Positions 12,938 to 23,500 of a stretch of DNA of 64,000 bases are shown here, piece by piece (position 1 is the first letter of the stretch; the number at the start of each line of letters is the position of its first letter). Origin of the DNA: Rhyzopertha dominica (lineage: Eukaryota; Arthropoda; Insecta; Coleoptera; Bostrichidae); the NCBI GenBank assembly GCA_025024175.1, contig QCXZ01000041.1:32917786-32981785 (forward strand), written 5' to 3'. The translations under genes and the position numbers were made by a program. A model generated the notes under the pieces. The model saw only the letters and a list, made by a program, of their open reading frames with translations, did no database searches and was not told the origin of the DNA.

Positions 12938-13879
12938 TCAACGGGTCACGAGCGAGATCTGAGAACCAGAATCAATCAAAGCTCTGGCTTTGTGATATTG
13001 ACCATTGCTATCCAAAATCAGTACGCAGGCAGCACCTAAAAGAGTTGTGGTAGACTTGGTCGATATGGAATGACATATTGGAGCTATAGAATGACTATTA
13101 GCACTAGACATAGAAGGTTCTACAGAATCGGAAGCTGGCTTTGGCTTATTTTGTTCCGTGTGTAGTAATGTATGATGTCGATGACCGCACAAAAAACACG
13201 ATGCTTTCGAGGGACAAGCTGAAGAAGGGTGACCTCCTTTTAAACAATTACAGCAAAGTTTGGCAGATTTAGAGAAATTGAGCCGATCTAAAGCAGATAA
13301 GGAACGAAAATCAGAACATTTATAGATGGTATGTTCATTTTTTTTGCAATATGGACACAATTTTGCTGAGGCAGTAAGAATAGCCTTTTTTGGAACAAAG
13401 TTCGGAGACCATGATGATTTAGCATGAATAGATTTATTAAGGTTAACGTTCTTACTAACGCAAGGCGAACTAGCTTGTGTCAGGGAAACTGCTTGCACTT
13501 GTTTGTCAATGAACTCCATTAAAGTATTGAACGTTGGCAAAGTAGGACCATCATTTTCAGTTTCAAAGTTTTTCCGAGTATTTGAATCTAAACATCTCAA
13601 AGCGATATGTAATAAAACAAAATCGTCTAAATTATTCACTGATACTGCTTTAATAGCATTAAAATTCTCCGAAAACGTTTCATGAAACTTGCCGAGTTGT
13701 TCAAACCCATCAATTTGCAAAGGCTTAAAACTGAGCATCTGAACTAAGTAACATGCAAGTTGCAATCTTTTGTTTTCATACTTCTTAACAAGAGCTTCAA
13801 AAACAACAGTATAATTAGCTTCATTTAACGGAAGGCTACGAACTATAGTAGCAGCAGAGCCTGAAACTACTGAGTGCAA
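12938..13879 (-). pseudogene. BEL/Pao gag core, zinc knuckles and start of protease
   Basis: 313 residues. After the capsid-like helical region come three cysteine clusters: CPYCKKNEHTIYKC, CCNCLKGGHPSSAC and CFLCGHRHHTLLH, which are nucleic-acid-binding knuckles typical of BEL elements. The protease active site is ALIDSGSQISLV near the end. A TGA at 12938-12940 halts it; the same frame continues as the next piece (12488-12913), so this is a single premature stop. Confidence 0.9.
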
Positions 13880-13902
13880 ATAATGAAACTTATCTACATT
13901 AT

Positions 13903-14298
13903 TTAAACTACCGTTTTCATTAAACTTTTATAAGTGCCATAGAATGTAGGCCAGGATTTAATATTACCGTCAAAAGGCACTAGTGAAATTTTAGGCAATT
14001 TAGGATTAGGGCACTTAGAAGTGGTAGATTCCAAGTTCTCGTTCTTCAAAATTTTTTCTGCATTTGATTGAATTTCAAAGTAAATGTCTTCTGCGGAAGC
14101 ACCAGATATATCAACATTTAACTTAACCTGGAGAGCCATAATCTTTGCTTGAATATCCTCAAATTCATTATAACTATACGATAAAACTTTAGAAGGATCA
14201 GTAAGTGCTGATTTGGACACGTCAAGTAAATTTTGCAGCCGCAAATAAAGTCGTTCTCTGCGGTTTATTAAAATTTTCAGATCGGCCTCGGAAGCCAT
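13903..14298 (-). pseudogene. BEL/Pao gag, N-terminal part
   Basis: 131 residues from an ATG at 14298. It starts with a charged helical region (LKILINRRERLYLRLQNLL), then LPKISLVPFDGNIKSWPTFY, the typical start of the BEL gag core (DUF1759-like: P..F.G....W..F). The frame ends at 13903 because of an apparent one-base shift near 13920. The gag core continues in another frame from 13879. Confidence 0.85.
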
Positions 14299-14679
14299 TG
14301 CAATATTTAATGAACTGATGATAATCAGAACAAAATTGTTATTAACAATGCTCCGATATATATCTCTGTTAAAAGTGTGTATTCAAAGCAACATTTCTAA
14401 ATGCAGCACAATAAACAAGTAAGAAAACGCATTCCACACTATCGCACAAGAAACGACAGTGTTGGAGACGAAAATAAATGAACAAAAACTACTGTAGATA
14501 AGCAGGTGTGTTTCTCAGTAAAATGTAGCAAATACGTGTAGATATTCAAGAATTACTTGCATGTAATTACGTGAGGGCGTACAATTAGCAAACACTAGAT
14601 AAATTATCATAAGTGATAGATAAGTTTTGAACAGAGGCTTTATAGCCCTTATGTTTAGATGANCAGTAGGCACTGTAAA

Positions 14680-14696
14680 TCCGGCTCGAAGGACCA
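14680..14696 (-). promoter_or_regulatory. Primer-binding site, tRNA-Tyr
   Basis: On the plus strand this reads TCCGGCTCGAAGGACCA, which is the 3' end of eukaryotic tRNA-Tyr (acceptor strand TCGAAGG, discriminator A, CCA). It therefore forms a 17-nt primer site on the minus strand, 6 nt inside the 5' LTR. It is where minus-strand cDNA synthesis would be primed. Confidence 0.85.
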
Positions 14697-14702
14697 GTTT
14701 TA

Positions 14703-14929
14703 TGTCGCGTAGGAGAGCGAATAGTAAGAGCAGGACTTACGTAAGTAGGTTGTAGAACAGTGGGACTGCAGGCCAAGGGGTGCAGTACTTGACTTGGTCT
14801 TGCTAGCGAAAATGGCACGAGCGCGCACCCCACGAAAGATACGGTGCAACTGGTGGTCTTCAGGAGAGACAAGGACAAAAATGGTAAACGGAAAAAGGAG
14901 CAACAAAAAACTGGATCCAATATCCAACA
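14703..14929 (-). repeat. BEL/Pao 5' LTR (227 bp)
   Basis: Upstream LTR in the element's own orientation, followed by GAGAA (14930-14934), the second copy of the target duplication. Short ORFs called across the LTRs are not genes. Confidence 0.95.
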
Positions 14930-15003
14930 GAGAACTTTGCCTATGGTAGTAGAAGGGTCTGTAATGCACATTTAAATATGCAAATATTACCCTATTAAAT
15001 CAT

Positions 15004-15200
15004 CAGGTAGAATGTTGTCCTGATTGCTCGTTTTTCTATATTTATGGAAGCTGGGCTACCGCTCCCTAATGATAAAAGAGACTATGTTGTTTATTGGTCC
15101 TATAACAGATTGGTTACCCCCATCTACCATTACCCAACTCATATACCAAAGCTAGCCATCCCTTCAAGTAAGTCTTTGGGTGTACATAGTTCTAAGAAAC
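15004..15200 (+). repeat. Arm B of an inverted ~200-bp duplication
   Basis: Homologous in inverted orientation to 7600-7815. It starts shortly after the BEL/Pao target site and ends just beyond the poly(A) signal of the mL53 transcript unit. It is roughly 70% identical by eye, with no long ORF. Confidence 0.55.
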
Positions 15201-15228
15201 AAAGAACAGATAACAATGTTTAATTTTT

Positions 15229-15234
15229 TTTATT
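15229..15234 (-). terminator. Poly(A) signal for the mL53/microprotein transcript
   Basis: AATAAA on the minus strand, 17 bases downstream of the second ORF's stop. There is no signal between the two ORFs, which supports a shared transcript. Confidence 0.7.
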
Positions 15235-15250
15235 TGATAAACACATAACA

Positions 15251-15427
15251 CTAATCAACAGGCTTAATGGTAATAAATCGAGATAGGATAAATACAACAA
15301 CTAATGTGGTTAATACAAATCCTACAACAGTCATATAAAATGTTTCTTCTGTAAAAACATCAGTAAAAGCTGGTATTTGGTTGTAGATGTGTTCGACAAG
15401 TTTCAACTGGTAGTCTTTCTTACCCAT
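15251..15427 (-). CDS. 58-residue single-pass membrane protein, downstream ORF of mL53 mRNA
   Basis: The ATG (15425-15427) lies two bases after the mL53 TAA, in the same exon and with a strong context (AAACATGG). The protein has a charged N-terminus (MGKKDYQLKLVEHIYNQ), then IPAFTDVFTEETFYM, a hydrophobic span at about residues 31-48 (TVVGFVLTTLVVVFIL) and a short tail SRFITIKPVD. An AATAAA lies 17 bases after its TAG. The composition is clearly protein-like and topologically sensible for a small inner-membrane or ER protein. With no separate promoter or acceptor visible between the ORFs, it is probably made from a bicistronic mL53 mRNA by reinitiation or leaky scanning. I do not recognise the family with certainty. 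Confidence 0.75.
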   Translation of the reverse strand: MGKKDYQLKLVEHIYNQIPAFTDVFTEETFYMTVVGFVLTTLVVVFILSRFITIKPVD

Positions 15428-15429
15428 GT

Positions 15430-15980
15430 TTATCTCCTTCTTTGCACTTTTTGCTGTATCTTTGCTGCGAGGACGTTTGTTGTGGGTTCTTCCGTTTTAA
15501 CCAACGGTGACAGATGCTTATTTAATCCTTGTAATACTTCCACAATGTTGAGATTGCCCAACAAGAACTTTAGTTTTCTAAAATATAAACTATTATAGCA
15601 TTAAAGATGGACAATTACGTAGCACTTACCCTGCTTCACCCAAATTAACTAGAACCTCTGATTCAGTGCGATTACAAACTACATTTGCTTTAATAACACA
15701 ATTCAGATTGGTTTCTTGTACCTTAGGGGTGCTAATGTGAAAAAGAAGCTCTCTAGAAAACACAACAGGCAATTTATATCAAATTACGCTTGCGCGATTT
15801 ATATATAGAACAGATCAATATAAGATGAACTTACCTTGCTGTGCATGCACTTGGATGAAAGGGATCAAATTGAACTTGTATTCGTTTTACTGGCTTCAGA
15901 TTTAACAGACTTAATTGTTTTGATATTGCGCTTTGTATGCCCGAGGTGACTTTAATTGTACCGCTGTAGTAAATAGACAT
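15430..15980 (-). CDS. mRpL53: Mitochondrial ribosomal protein mL53 (three exons)
   Basis: mL53 is a metazoan-specific protein of the mitochondrial large ribosomal subunit. The exons are 15835-15980 (start ATG 15978-15980), 15630-15752 and 15430-15577, joined by two short introns with GT/AG ends (GTAAGT donors; TTCTAG and TTTTAG acceptors). All phases agree and give 138 residues ending in TAA. Diagnostic blocks are LKPVKRIQVQFDPFHP in exon 1 and TNLNCVIKANV plus EVLVNLG in exon 2, which match the known PVKQVRVQF and STNLNCSV blocks of the family. The C-terminus is basic (QQKVQRRR). The 5' flank carries several TGTCA/TGACA boxes. The last exon continues directly into a second ORF two bases after the stop (see next entry). 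Confidence 0.93.
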
Positions 15981-16754
15981 CTTGCAAATTTATGACAAAA
16001 ATTAATAAAACATCCAAATCGTAGCTATTTATAACAGTCAAACAATTTTCAGGTTAAGACCATGTTAAGACTTATGTCATTTAATTGTCAGTTCGCAGTG
16101 TCAAACTGTCAGATTTCACTGTCATCAGCTGACATCTACAAGGAGGAAGAATAGCAGGAGGGAGCGCGGCCGTAAGCCCAATGTAAAATATTTTGCACCA
16201 CGCCAGACACCTTTTATTACTCTCTTACGACTTGCGCAGTCGGGATTCTCTACAAACCGCTGGCACACGACGCTTGGTTTCAAGAACCACAGGCCGTTGT
16301 GCTTTGAAGCTACTTTTAGGGTTGGTATGTCTTTACTAAAGTTCAAGTGGAACTGCTGAATACGTGTATAAAATTTCAGGTGCACAGATAATTTGTGGTC
16401 AGGTGTACATACTAATAAAGTAGACATACCGGCATGTTTCAGTGCTTGTTTTCTTAGAATTATCCTCTGCACAGTAATAAATTTTTGTTGAGATATGTAG
16501 TGCTTGCAGAAATTAAGAGTTTTAATTGTGCATTAAGTAATTATTTGTATGGGTTTATAATTTATACACTACCGAAATGAATTAAAGCACAACCACAAAA
16601 TATAAAAAAAATATGTTAATTAGTGTCTAAACTACTTGGCCCATTTGCATGAAAGGTTGATTTTTTCCAAAATAACTTCTTGCTTATTTTTCACATAAAT
16701 AATTTATGCCTCTTGGCAGGTCATTGCAACAGGAGCGTAGGTAATAATTGCAAC
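15981..16754. other. Upstream region of mL53
   Basis: It contains clustered TGTCA/TGACA pentamers (about 16075-16135) that may belong to the mL53 promoter, and a 115-codon minus-strand ORF (16125-16472) without recognisable features. ATTGCAAC at 16747-16754 is the left target duplication of the next element. Confidence 0.4.
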
Positions 16755-17460
16755 TACAGTCACTAAATAGAATACAGTACNGCAAGGTTATGTTCCAATG
16801 AGTCAGAGAGANAGGCATTGATTTTTACTCCAANNATGGCGACGCAACTACTTACTTGTCATTTTTCCTTTGTTTTCTGTCAAAATATGAAATGTTTCAC
16901 TTGTCACTTGTCATCTGATTACTACTAACAGCAACTAACAGTTAATAGGTTGCTGGTTCCTGACTGCTTTTGTGAGCTTTGTTTGGCGTAGTCACGTTTA
17001 AAATTCTGTTAAATGTATCATGCACCTGTTTCTTTTTTCGTGTCGTGGTAAAAGCAAATTTCCCCATTATTGCTGTATTACTTCGTGTAAAAACAATGTC
17101 GCAAAAGGTTATAGACTATTTAAGATTCCTACCAATGTGAAAATTTCACCACCTTCCTTATACCCTACTTACCCCAAAAATAATAGGTTACTTTGGGTAG
17201 TTGAGATTCATATGTATGCCAAATTTGAAGTTCATATGTTAAGTCTTTCGAAAGTTATCGCGTCCACACACAGACAACAAATTTTTTGCTCAAATTTTGT
17301 TTTTGGCCTTTTTCGAGCATTTAAAGTGATTGAGAAATACAATACTACTCATCTGTTGGATATGGAAGTAATTAACATTGGGAAATTTGAATGTTCCCAC
17401 CAAACCTTTAACTCCAAATATGGCGGACGTTGCGGTACTGTATTCTATTTAGTGACTGTA
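16755..17460. mobile_element. P-element-like non-autonomous DNA transposon with THAP remnant
   Basis: The element is 706 bp. Its ends are inverted repeats of about 31 bp (left begins TACAGTCACTAAATAGAATA; the right end is its complement, one N unresolved). They are flanked by a perfect 8-bp duplication ATTGCAAC at 16747-16754 and 17461-17468. Inside, on the plus strand near 17060-17140, a frame reads YCCITSCKNN followed by GYRLFKIP, the beginning of a THAP zinc finger (C-x(3)-C, then a FxxP-type motif). A THAP DNA-binding domain, 8-bp target duplication and terminal repeats of about 31 bp are hallmarks of the P superfamily. The rest of a transposase is missing; part of the interior (about 17140-17345) belongs to another repeat family. 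Confidence 0.75.
17140..17345 (-). repeat. Fragment of dispersed repeat family R1
   Basis: In reverse orientation this matches the repeat at 50638-51462: shared blocks include TACCCTACTTACCCC, CTTTGGGTAG, TTAAGTCTTTCGAAAGTTAT and CAAATTTTGTTTTT. It lies inside the P-like element, directly after the THAP start. Confidence 0.6.
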
Positions 17461-17500
17461 ATTGCAACAACTTGGATGATTTAGGCATTTAGGGTGTATA

Positions 17501-17897
17501 CCACCGAACTCTATAAAATATGGAACATCAGAGAATGGGCATGTGGCATTAAAATAAATGTTCCCTTTAGAACAATTCTTTTTCTTCGTAGGCATACGCA
17601 GCTGCGCAGCAGAATGTACAGTGTTAGACATTTTGGTGTTCATGTCACTCTGTATATATTCAAATGTCATATCAAGCAACGACGCGAACAGCTGACGCTA
17701 CAGTTAAGTGTAAAAATGTAAACAATGCAACTTAACCTAGAAAAAACAGCTTGATAACTGAACACCTGGTATCGCAAATGATATTGACTGTTCTCAAATA
17801 ATGAATAGCGCAAGCGCCTCAAGAAACTGCGCAGATTTTAATTGGAAGCATATTTGAGAGGCTTATGATGTTCCATATTTTATAGAGTTCGTTGGTG
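17501..17897. mobile_element. MITE with ~35-bp terminal inverted repeats
   Basis: The left end reads CCACCGAACTCTATAAAATA and the right end is its near complement, over about 35 bp. It is flanked by TATA on both sides (17497-17500 and 17898-17901). It is about 397 bp with no transposase domain. The short TA-rich target suggests a Tc1/mariner- or PIF-like origin, but the family is not determined. Confidence 0.7.
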
Positions 17898-17901
17898 TAT
17901 A

Positions 17902-19347
17902 CTGATTCAAATCCGGAAAGAACTGGATCAAAATGAAATTTAATGATTGCATAAACTACCTGCTGCGTCCAGCTTTATCAAAGTAATATACCGATCGGAA
18001 ATTAAACGATCGCTTTATTTAATGTCCATTGTACGAATGTTCAATTTTAAGTATCCGTCCGTAGTGTCCTTAATAATTAATTTCAAACCCACAGACCTCT
18101 CTTTCGCCCGAATAACTGTTGCCGTCGCATTGTGTAACAGTAAATTCACGTTACAGCATCTTGGGAAGGTAAAATTACACTTTTATTTTGTTGCGAAGTC
18201 CCTTGTCTTATCTAAAATAGGTAGGTTGATTCCAACCGCGCCTAGTTAAATTAATGTGTGTAAATATCGTAACAATACGCTCATATAACGTTTACTGCAA
18301 TGAGTGCGAGAGAGACTACCACTCAACAACTACGGTCCCATTTCTATTCGCGGCCTCACTCTGAGCGGTCAGCCGTCAGCGTTCCAGTTGTTTCTTTATT
18401 TCAATCTTCGATCATATATATTTATTTAAATGTCTTTGATTTCAATAGTGAACTGTCATTATCTAATATGTTCCTAACTTCACAATACCAAAACGGCGTT
18501 GCCAAATGTTTCCGTAAAAAATGTTATAACTTTTTAACTTTAAGGCTAGGATCCTGGAGAAAGGGAGAGAAATATATGTATATTTGAGTTAATAATAGAA
18601 AGAGAACAACCTATTTTTACAAAACAGCAGCACCTAAAAACTACTGAATATTTAGAGATAAATGAACGCTTATCTGAAAGATAAACGATTCAACTGGAAC
18701 CTAAGGTATTTGTCAAACCAATATACTTAATATTTTTTGCTAAAATAATTGATAATTGCGTAGATCTAACTTTTAGATTATGTCTAGCCTACACTACGAA
18801 TTTTGCTTATTGCATCATTTAGTTTGCACATAAAAATAGCTTACGTGAAAATGTCGATCACGAGCTTTTGAATAAGACCGTTTTAAAAGATATCGGTGCA
18901 GTAATTATGGAGTGGTTCTGTTTTGTAAAATAACTGTGGTTCTCTTTTATGTTTCAGTATGTTTAAATACGGTTATTACTTATTAAATCTCCATCAGTAA
19001 ACGTTTTAAAGCATTATTTTAACAAAAATGTACCTCAGTGATCTTGTAGATAAGTACTGTGTAGTGCACAAAAATGGAGAGGTTGCATGAATTTTACATA
19101 CAACTTATTATACAAGGCTTTACAATGAACATGCAATACAATAATATACAATAGAAAATCTAACCCGTGTCCATTGTACAACTGTGGACTTTCCAAATCA
19201 AACGACCTAGGATGAATGATTTTATTGTGTTCGCATCAAAACAAACTAGGTACAATATTCTTCACCACGAGNCNGTAATGTTTGTCCGCTTAATAATTAT
19301 GTGTGGTTACATCACTAGGAGATAATCGTTTATCTTAGGTACACAAC
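17902..19347. other. Gap between MITE and pod1 upstream region
   Basis: No gene recognised. Two 13-bp blocks, AATATTTAGAGAT and AAGATAAACGATT, occur in the same order near 18649-18692 and, inverted, in 19325-19370, which suggests a degraded inverted-repeat element of about 730 bp (about 18640-19380). Confidence 0.4.
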
Positions 19348-19376
19348 CACTGATCTCTAAATATTAGAGATCAGTG
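19348..19376. promoter_or_regulatory. Perfect 29-bp palindrome upstream of pod1
   Basis: CACTGATCTCTAA, a 3-nt centre ATA, then the exact complement. It is flanked on both sides by TACACAAC. It lies about 310 bp before the pod1 start codon. It could be a transposon end or a dimeric protein-binding site; nothing else distinguishes the two. Confidence 0.4.
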
Positions 19377-19682
19377 TACACAACCCTCCTTACACATTTC
19401 ATTTTCAAAGTCCCTGATTGTACGTTACACATTTAGCAATTAGCAGACAGATATGACAGCTTGCGTATTGCGTTCGTCAAAAAGTACAGTAATGCACCGG
19501 AAAGTAGGGGGTGTATGTGTTTCGTGTTTGTGGGAGTGTTTTGATGTAGATTTTTTTAGTGCAATTTATACAAATTTCAAACATACGCGTGCGATTTGTG
19601 TTGATTTGAATGAATAAGTGAATCTTATACTTCCGATTTTATTTGCACAATTTATTCTATGCTGTGTAAGTAATACACAACA

Positions 19683-20532
19683 ATGGCTTGGAGATTTAAA
19701 GCATCTAAATACAAAAATGCTGCACCAATTGTGCCAAAACCTGAAGCATATGTCAGGGACATATGTGTTGGTTCTTATCAAACCTATGGCAATAATATAA
19801 CTGCGTCTGGACAATTTATGGCATTCAACTGGGACCATGCGGGATCCAGTTTGGCTGTTTTGCCACTGGACGATTGTGGCAGGAAAGGAAAATTGCTACC
19901 GTTACTGCACGCACATACTGATACTGTGACAGATATGGATTTCTCCCCATTCCATGATGGTTTGCTAGCAACTGGTTCGCAGGACTGCTTAGTCAAAATT
20001 TGGCATATTCCTGAAACTGGCCTACAAGAATCGTTGAGCAATCCTGAGTGCATTTTCTCACACAAACAACGAAGGGTGGAAACAGTTGGATTTCACCCTA
20101 CTGCTGATTTTTTACTGCATTCCTCGTCTTATACAACTCTCACTTTGTGGGATATAACTTCAGAACAGGAAATTTTCTCAAATGAAGATCACACTGAAGT
20201 CATCCAGTCTGTAAGCTGGAAGAAAGATGGAACATTATTGGCAACTTCATGCAAGGACAAGCAAGTTCGGATTATCGATCCCAGGAGTGAAAAACCCTGT
20301 GGTAAAGCTGCTAACAGTCATCAGAGCATCAAAGATTCTCGTGTGGTGTGGTTGGGTGATAGCGACAGGATCTTAACCACTGGGTTTGATGCACAAAGAT
20401 TAAGACAGATTATTATTAGAGATCTAAGGAATTTCGGTCAAGCTGAGAAGAGCCTAGAACTAGACTGTTCCACAGGCATATTAATACCACTTTTTGACTC
20501 TGACACCAACATGCTCTTTTTAGCTGGAAAAG
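19683..20532 (+). CDS. pod1: pod1 coding exon 1 (most of propeller 1)
   Basis: 283 residues plus one base. It has the coronin N-terminal signature (WRFKASKYKN), then WD blades: HTDTVTDMDFSPF..LLATGSQDCLVKIW, VETVGFHPTADFLL and HTEVIQSVSWKKDGTLLATS..D..VRIIDPR. It ends LFLAGKG at a GTAAGA donor (phase 1), the point at which coronins continue GDTTI. Confidence 0.95.
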
Positions 20533-23500
20533 GTAAGACAAATTTTTATGTTTTTAAAAAATATAGTATTAATAATATTGATACCCTACTACATATGTAC
20601 CTTACTAGGAACATAAAAAAGGACTACACTGTACTTAACTGCATTTATGTCTCTAAGTAAGAGTCCACTAAAAGGACATCTCCATTAAAATATAGCAGTA
20701 AGAGGCCGATATGCAGAAAAACTTGTTAAAAAATTACATCTTCTTTTTAGTAAATGGATTATTGCGTTGTGAAACTCGAAAACCTTCTTTATCTACATCA
20801 TGTTTTGATTTTGATTACTGAAAAAAGAAAAAACTATTCCTGACATTGACATTTTGTTTTCCAAAACCATTAAAAATGTTTTTCCCTATAATTTAAGTCA
20901 CAATTTTGAATTTTCTTGGTCTAGTTGGTAAATTAACAATGCTATTCCATGGTGTGCTAAATCTGTTTTATTTTTTTTTGTAATATTGCATTTGAGGAAA
21001 TCCATGATAGATTACCTTTCTTTGTTAGTACAAATTTCAAAGGTTTTATATCACAAAATGTATAAGTGAAAATATTGGAGCAGCTATTGTTAAAAAGCTT
21101 ATGAACATATCAGCTACTTTACAAATTATGATGGAGATTAGAAAGTGTCCTTATGTGTTTAGACTTTGAGTGTGTATTGTATTTATTTATTTAATGTTTC
21201 CCAATTCTGATTAATAAAGTGAAAAGGTAAAGAAAAATATTAATACCAGCTAGACAATGACAATTTAAAACTGTTTAGGAAGGTATATTGCATAACAGTT
21301 CAGAAAGTCATACTTGTAATTAAATGAGTGACCCTTGGCTAGACTTCGCCTTAATGAAGACGTGTTATTATTTTTATTATTATAATATGTCTTCTACATT
21401 TTACTAGACTTTAGTATCTGGTAAGTAGTGCAAGTCTGCAAAGAAATTGAGCTGCACTAGGAAGTGCATTACATTCTTTCTATATTATTTATAGTACACT
21501 ACTATAATGATGTGTATTAGACAATTGTAATCCATTATACTTGTGACCAATCTTTACTATTAATATTTTATGTTTTCATATTATACATATATAGCAGTGG
21601 CAGCTTGTGGATCCATCAGATGGAGCACCAACAGTTATAAAGTTGACTAATATTAGACGAACATATCCATTGCATTGGCAATAAATTCAGACTTGCATTA
21701 AATGATCAGAAACAGTAAAAATACCAAATAAGTATCACCCGTCGATATCTCTTGTGAAATTTAAAAAATTCCCACATAATGTTATTTTAAATTTTTTTTC
21801 CTTCATTTACTTCATGATTATTTTTTTCGTAACCTCTACCTACACTTAAAAAATTTTCATCAAATTATTATTGCTGGCAAAAGTTATAACTTGACCTTTG
21901 CCTATGTTCGTGTTCATATAGCTGCCATAGGTAAAATAATGAGGATGGAGACAAAGCAAACATTTCAATTGTAAGCATGTGTCTGCAAGCCGAGATGATT
22001 TAGAGGGTTTTGCATGCAAGACTTAGGAGCCTCAGCTAGTCGCGCTCCATGCTATACATGCTGCATTGGTAGTTCCAAATTCAACCAGTGATGAATTATA
22101 GGTTCTAGGTATTTTAAGGGCTTCACAAAGTATGCAGATTTAAATCAATCAATAAACACCATATCAATATTTAGCTGAAACTGGAATATTTATGAAAGCA
22201 TATTATATTCATAATTATTCATGAAAAATCAGAACTTTATTAATGTTTATGGAACAACTTCATGGATTTTTTCCAATGTTAAAGAAAGTTTGAATGAATA
22301 AGAGCGAAATCACCATATTATTCATCACCTGTAATTATTTATACTGATATTTTTGCCCCTTCCTAAAGGGGTTTTATTGCGTTTTCTCATTGATTTGTTT
22401 TTTCTGGTATCTACAACTTTTTCAGTATGGAGTTTCGAATCTGCTTATCTATTATAATGGGGATATTTATTTTACAGTTACAGTTAGGTACTAGTTAGTT
22501 CATTGTCTTATTTCTTTTTACTATGACTTATGCTTAATAAATTTGTGTCACATTTTATTTAGTAATAGCTCTTATTGTTGCATGTTCTTGGTTTTCTATT
22601 TTAGTCACTTTTCTTGTTTGTTTTTAGTATTTTTTCTGGGAATGATACAGTAATAGATAATTTTACGTACTACCCTAATATCCAAAGCTTTGGTAATAAT
22701 ATTCTACAAAATATATCAATTATACTATAAGACTAAAGTGCTTAAATGTAAGAGTAATTGTTCACTTGAAGCCTAAGCCCTAGGATTAGAAACATCAGAA
22801 GGAGGGATTTAGATACATATTATATATTTTAATTTATCATGTGGCTGATCAACTTTTGATTCCTCTATACTGTACTATATAATAATCTGTGAGTGCTTTC
22901 CTAAAATAACTTAATGAAATCTAAGATACATACACTTATCAATATCTCGGTACTTATCAACACTGCAGTATTGTAAAGGTACTAATTTTTCCTGTTGAGC
23001 TGAATGAGTTGAGGGTGGAGTTACTATGTAGCACGAAAATTATTTCCTTCTACTGAAATGTTTTATTTATTCACTGTTTTTTTATCTCAAAAATATTTTT
23101 AAAAAACAGAATCCATTAAAACCCTGCAAATCGAGCAGTGCACAAATTCCAAATTTCTTTTTTGTACCTGCCGGTTTTGTCCTAATACAGCTTGGCCTTT
23201 TTTGTTGCGTCACTGGTTGTGATGTTTTTAGCTGTCCATTGGTTGAGTTCGATTTTCATATTAGCAAATCTGTAGTTTTTCTCGTTAAACTAGAATAAGA
23301 ATTCTTTTGTGTATTTGCTTTTTTTGGTCTACTAGGGTAAATTTGGTGATTTTACAATTTTCATTATAACTTGTGTAACCATTTTGATCACTTATCACAA
23401 ATTTTTTGGAGCCTTTTTAAGCTTGCATATGACCCTGTTGACTCAAAAAGATTATTCTTTGAATGCGCATTATAAATTTTTATTTATAGTTTATATACAT

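Larger units (their letters stand above)
8822..14929 (-). mobile_element. BEL/Pao LTR retrotransposon, full length, coding frame broken
   Basis: The element is 6.1 kb, bounded by 227-bp direct LTRs that begin TG and end CA on either strand. It is flanked by GAGAA on both sides (8817-8821 and 14930-14934), a 5-bp target duplication. In minus orientation the order is 5' LTR, tRNA-Tyr primer site, gag, protease, Pao-type RT, RNase H, integrase and 3' LTR. The two LTRs differ at only a few positions, which points to a fairly recent insertion. The gag-pol frame is nonetheless interrupted by two in-frame stops (12938-12940 and about 12228-12230) and two apparent frameshifts (about 13920 and about 12600-12650). 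Some breaks may be assembly errors, since several Ns lie within the element. Confidence 0.95.

Noticed and set aside
15377..15598. 73-codon plus-strand ORF over the mL53 locus
   Set aside because: Antisense of mL53 exon 3 and the microprotein ORF, both of which have stronger evidence.
16125..16472. 115-codon minus-strand ORF upstream of mL53
   Set aside because: No recognisable motif, no splice or poly(A) support; it overlaps the probable mL53 promoter and the composition is not convincing.
17020..17484. Whole 154-codon ORF as a THAP protein
   Set aside because: Only the first part looks like THAP; from about 17140 the frame runs through repeat family R1 and the element's terminal repeat.
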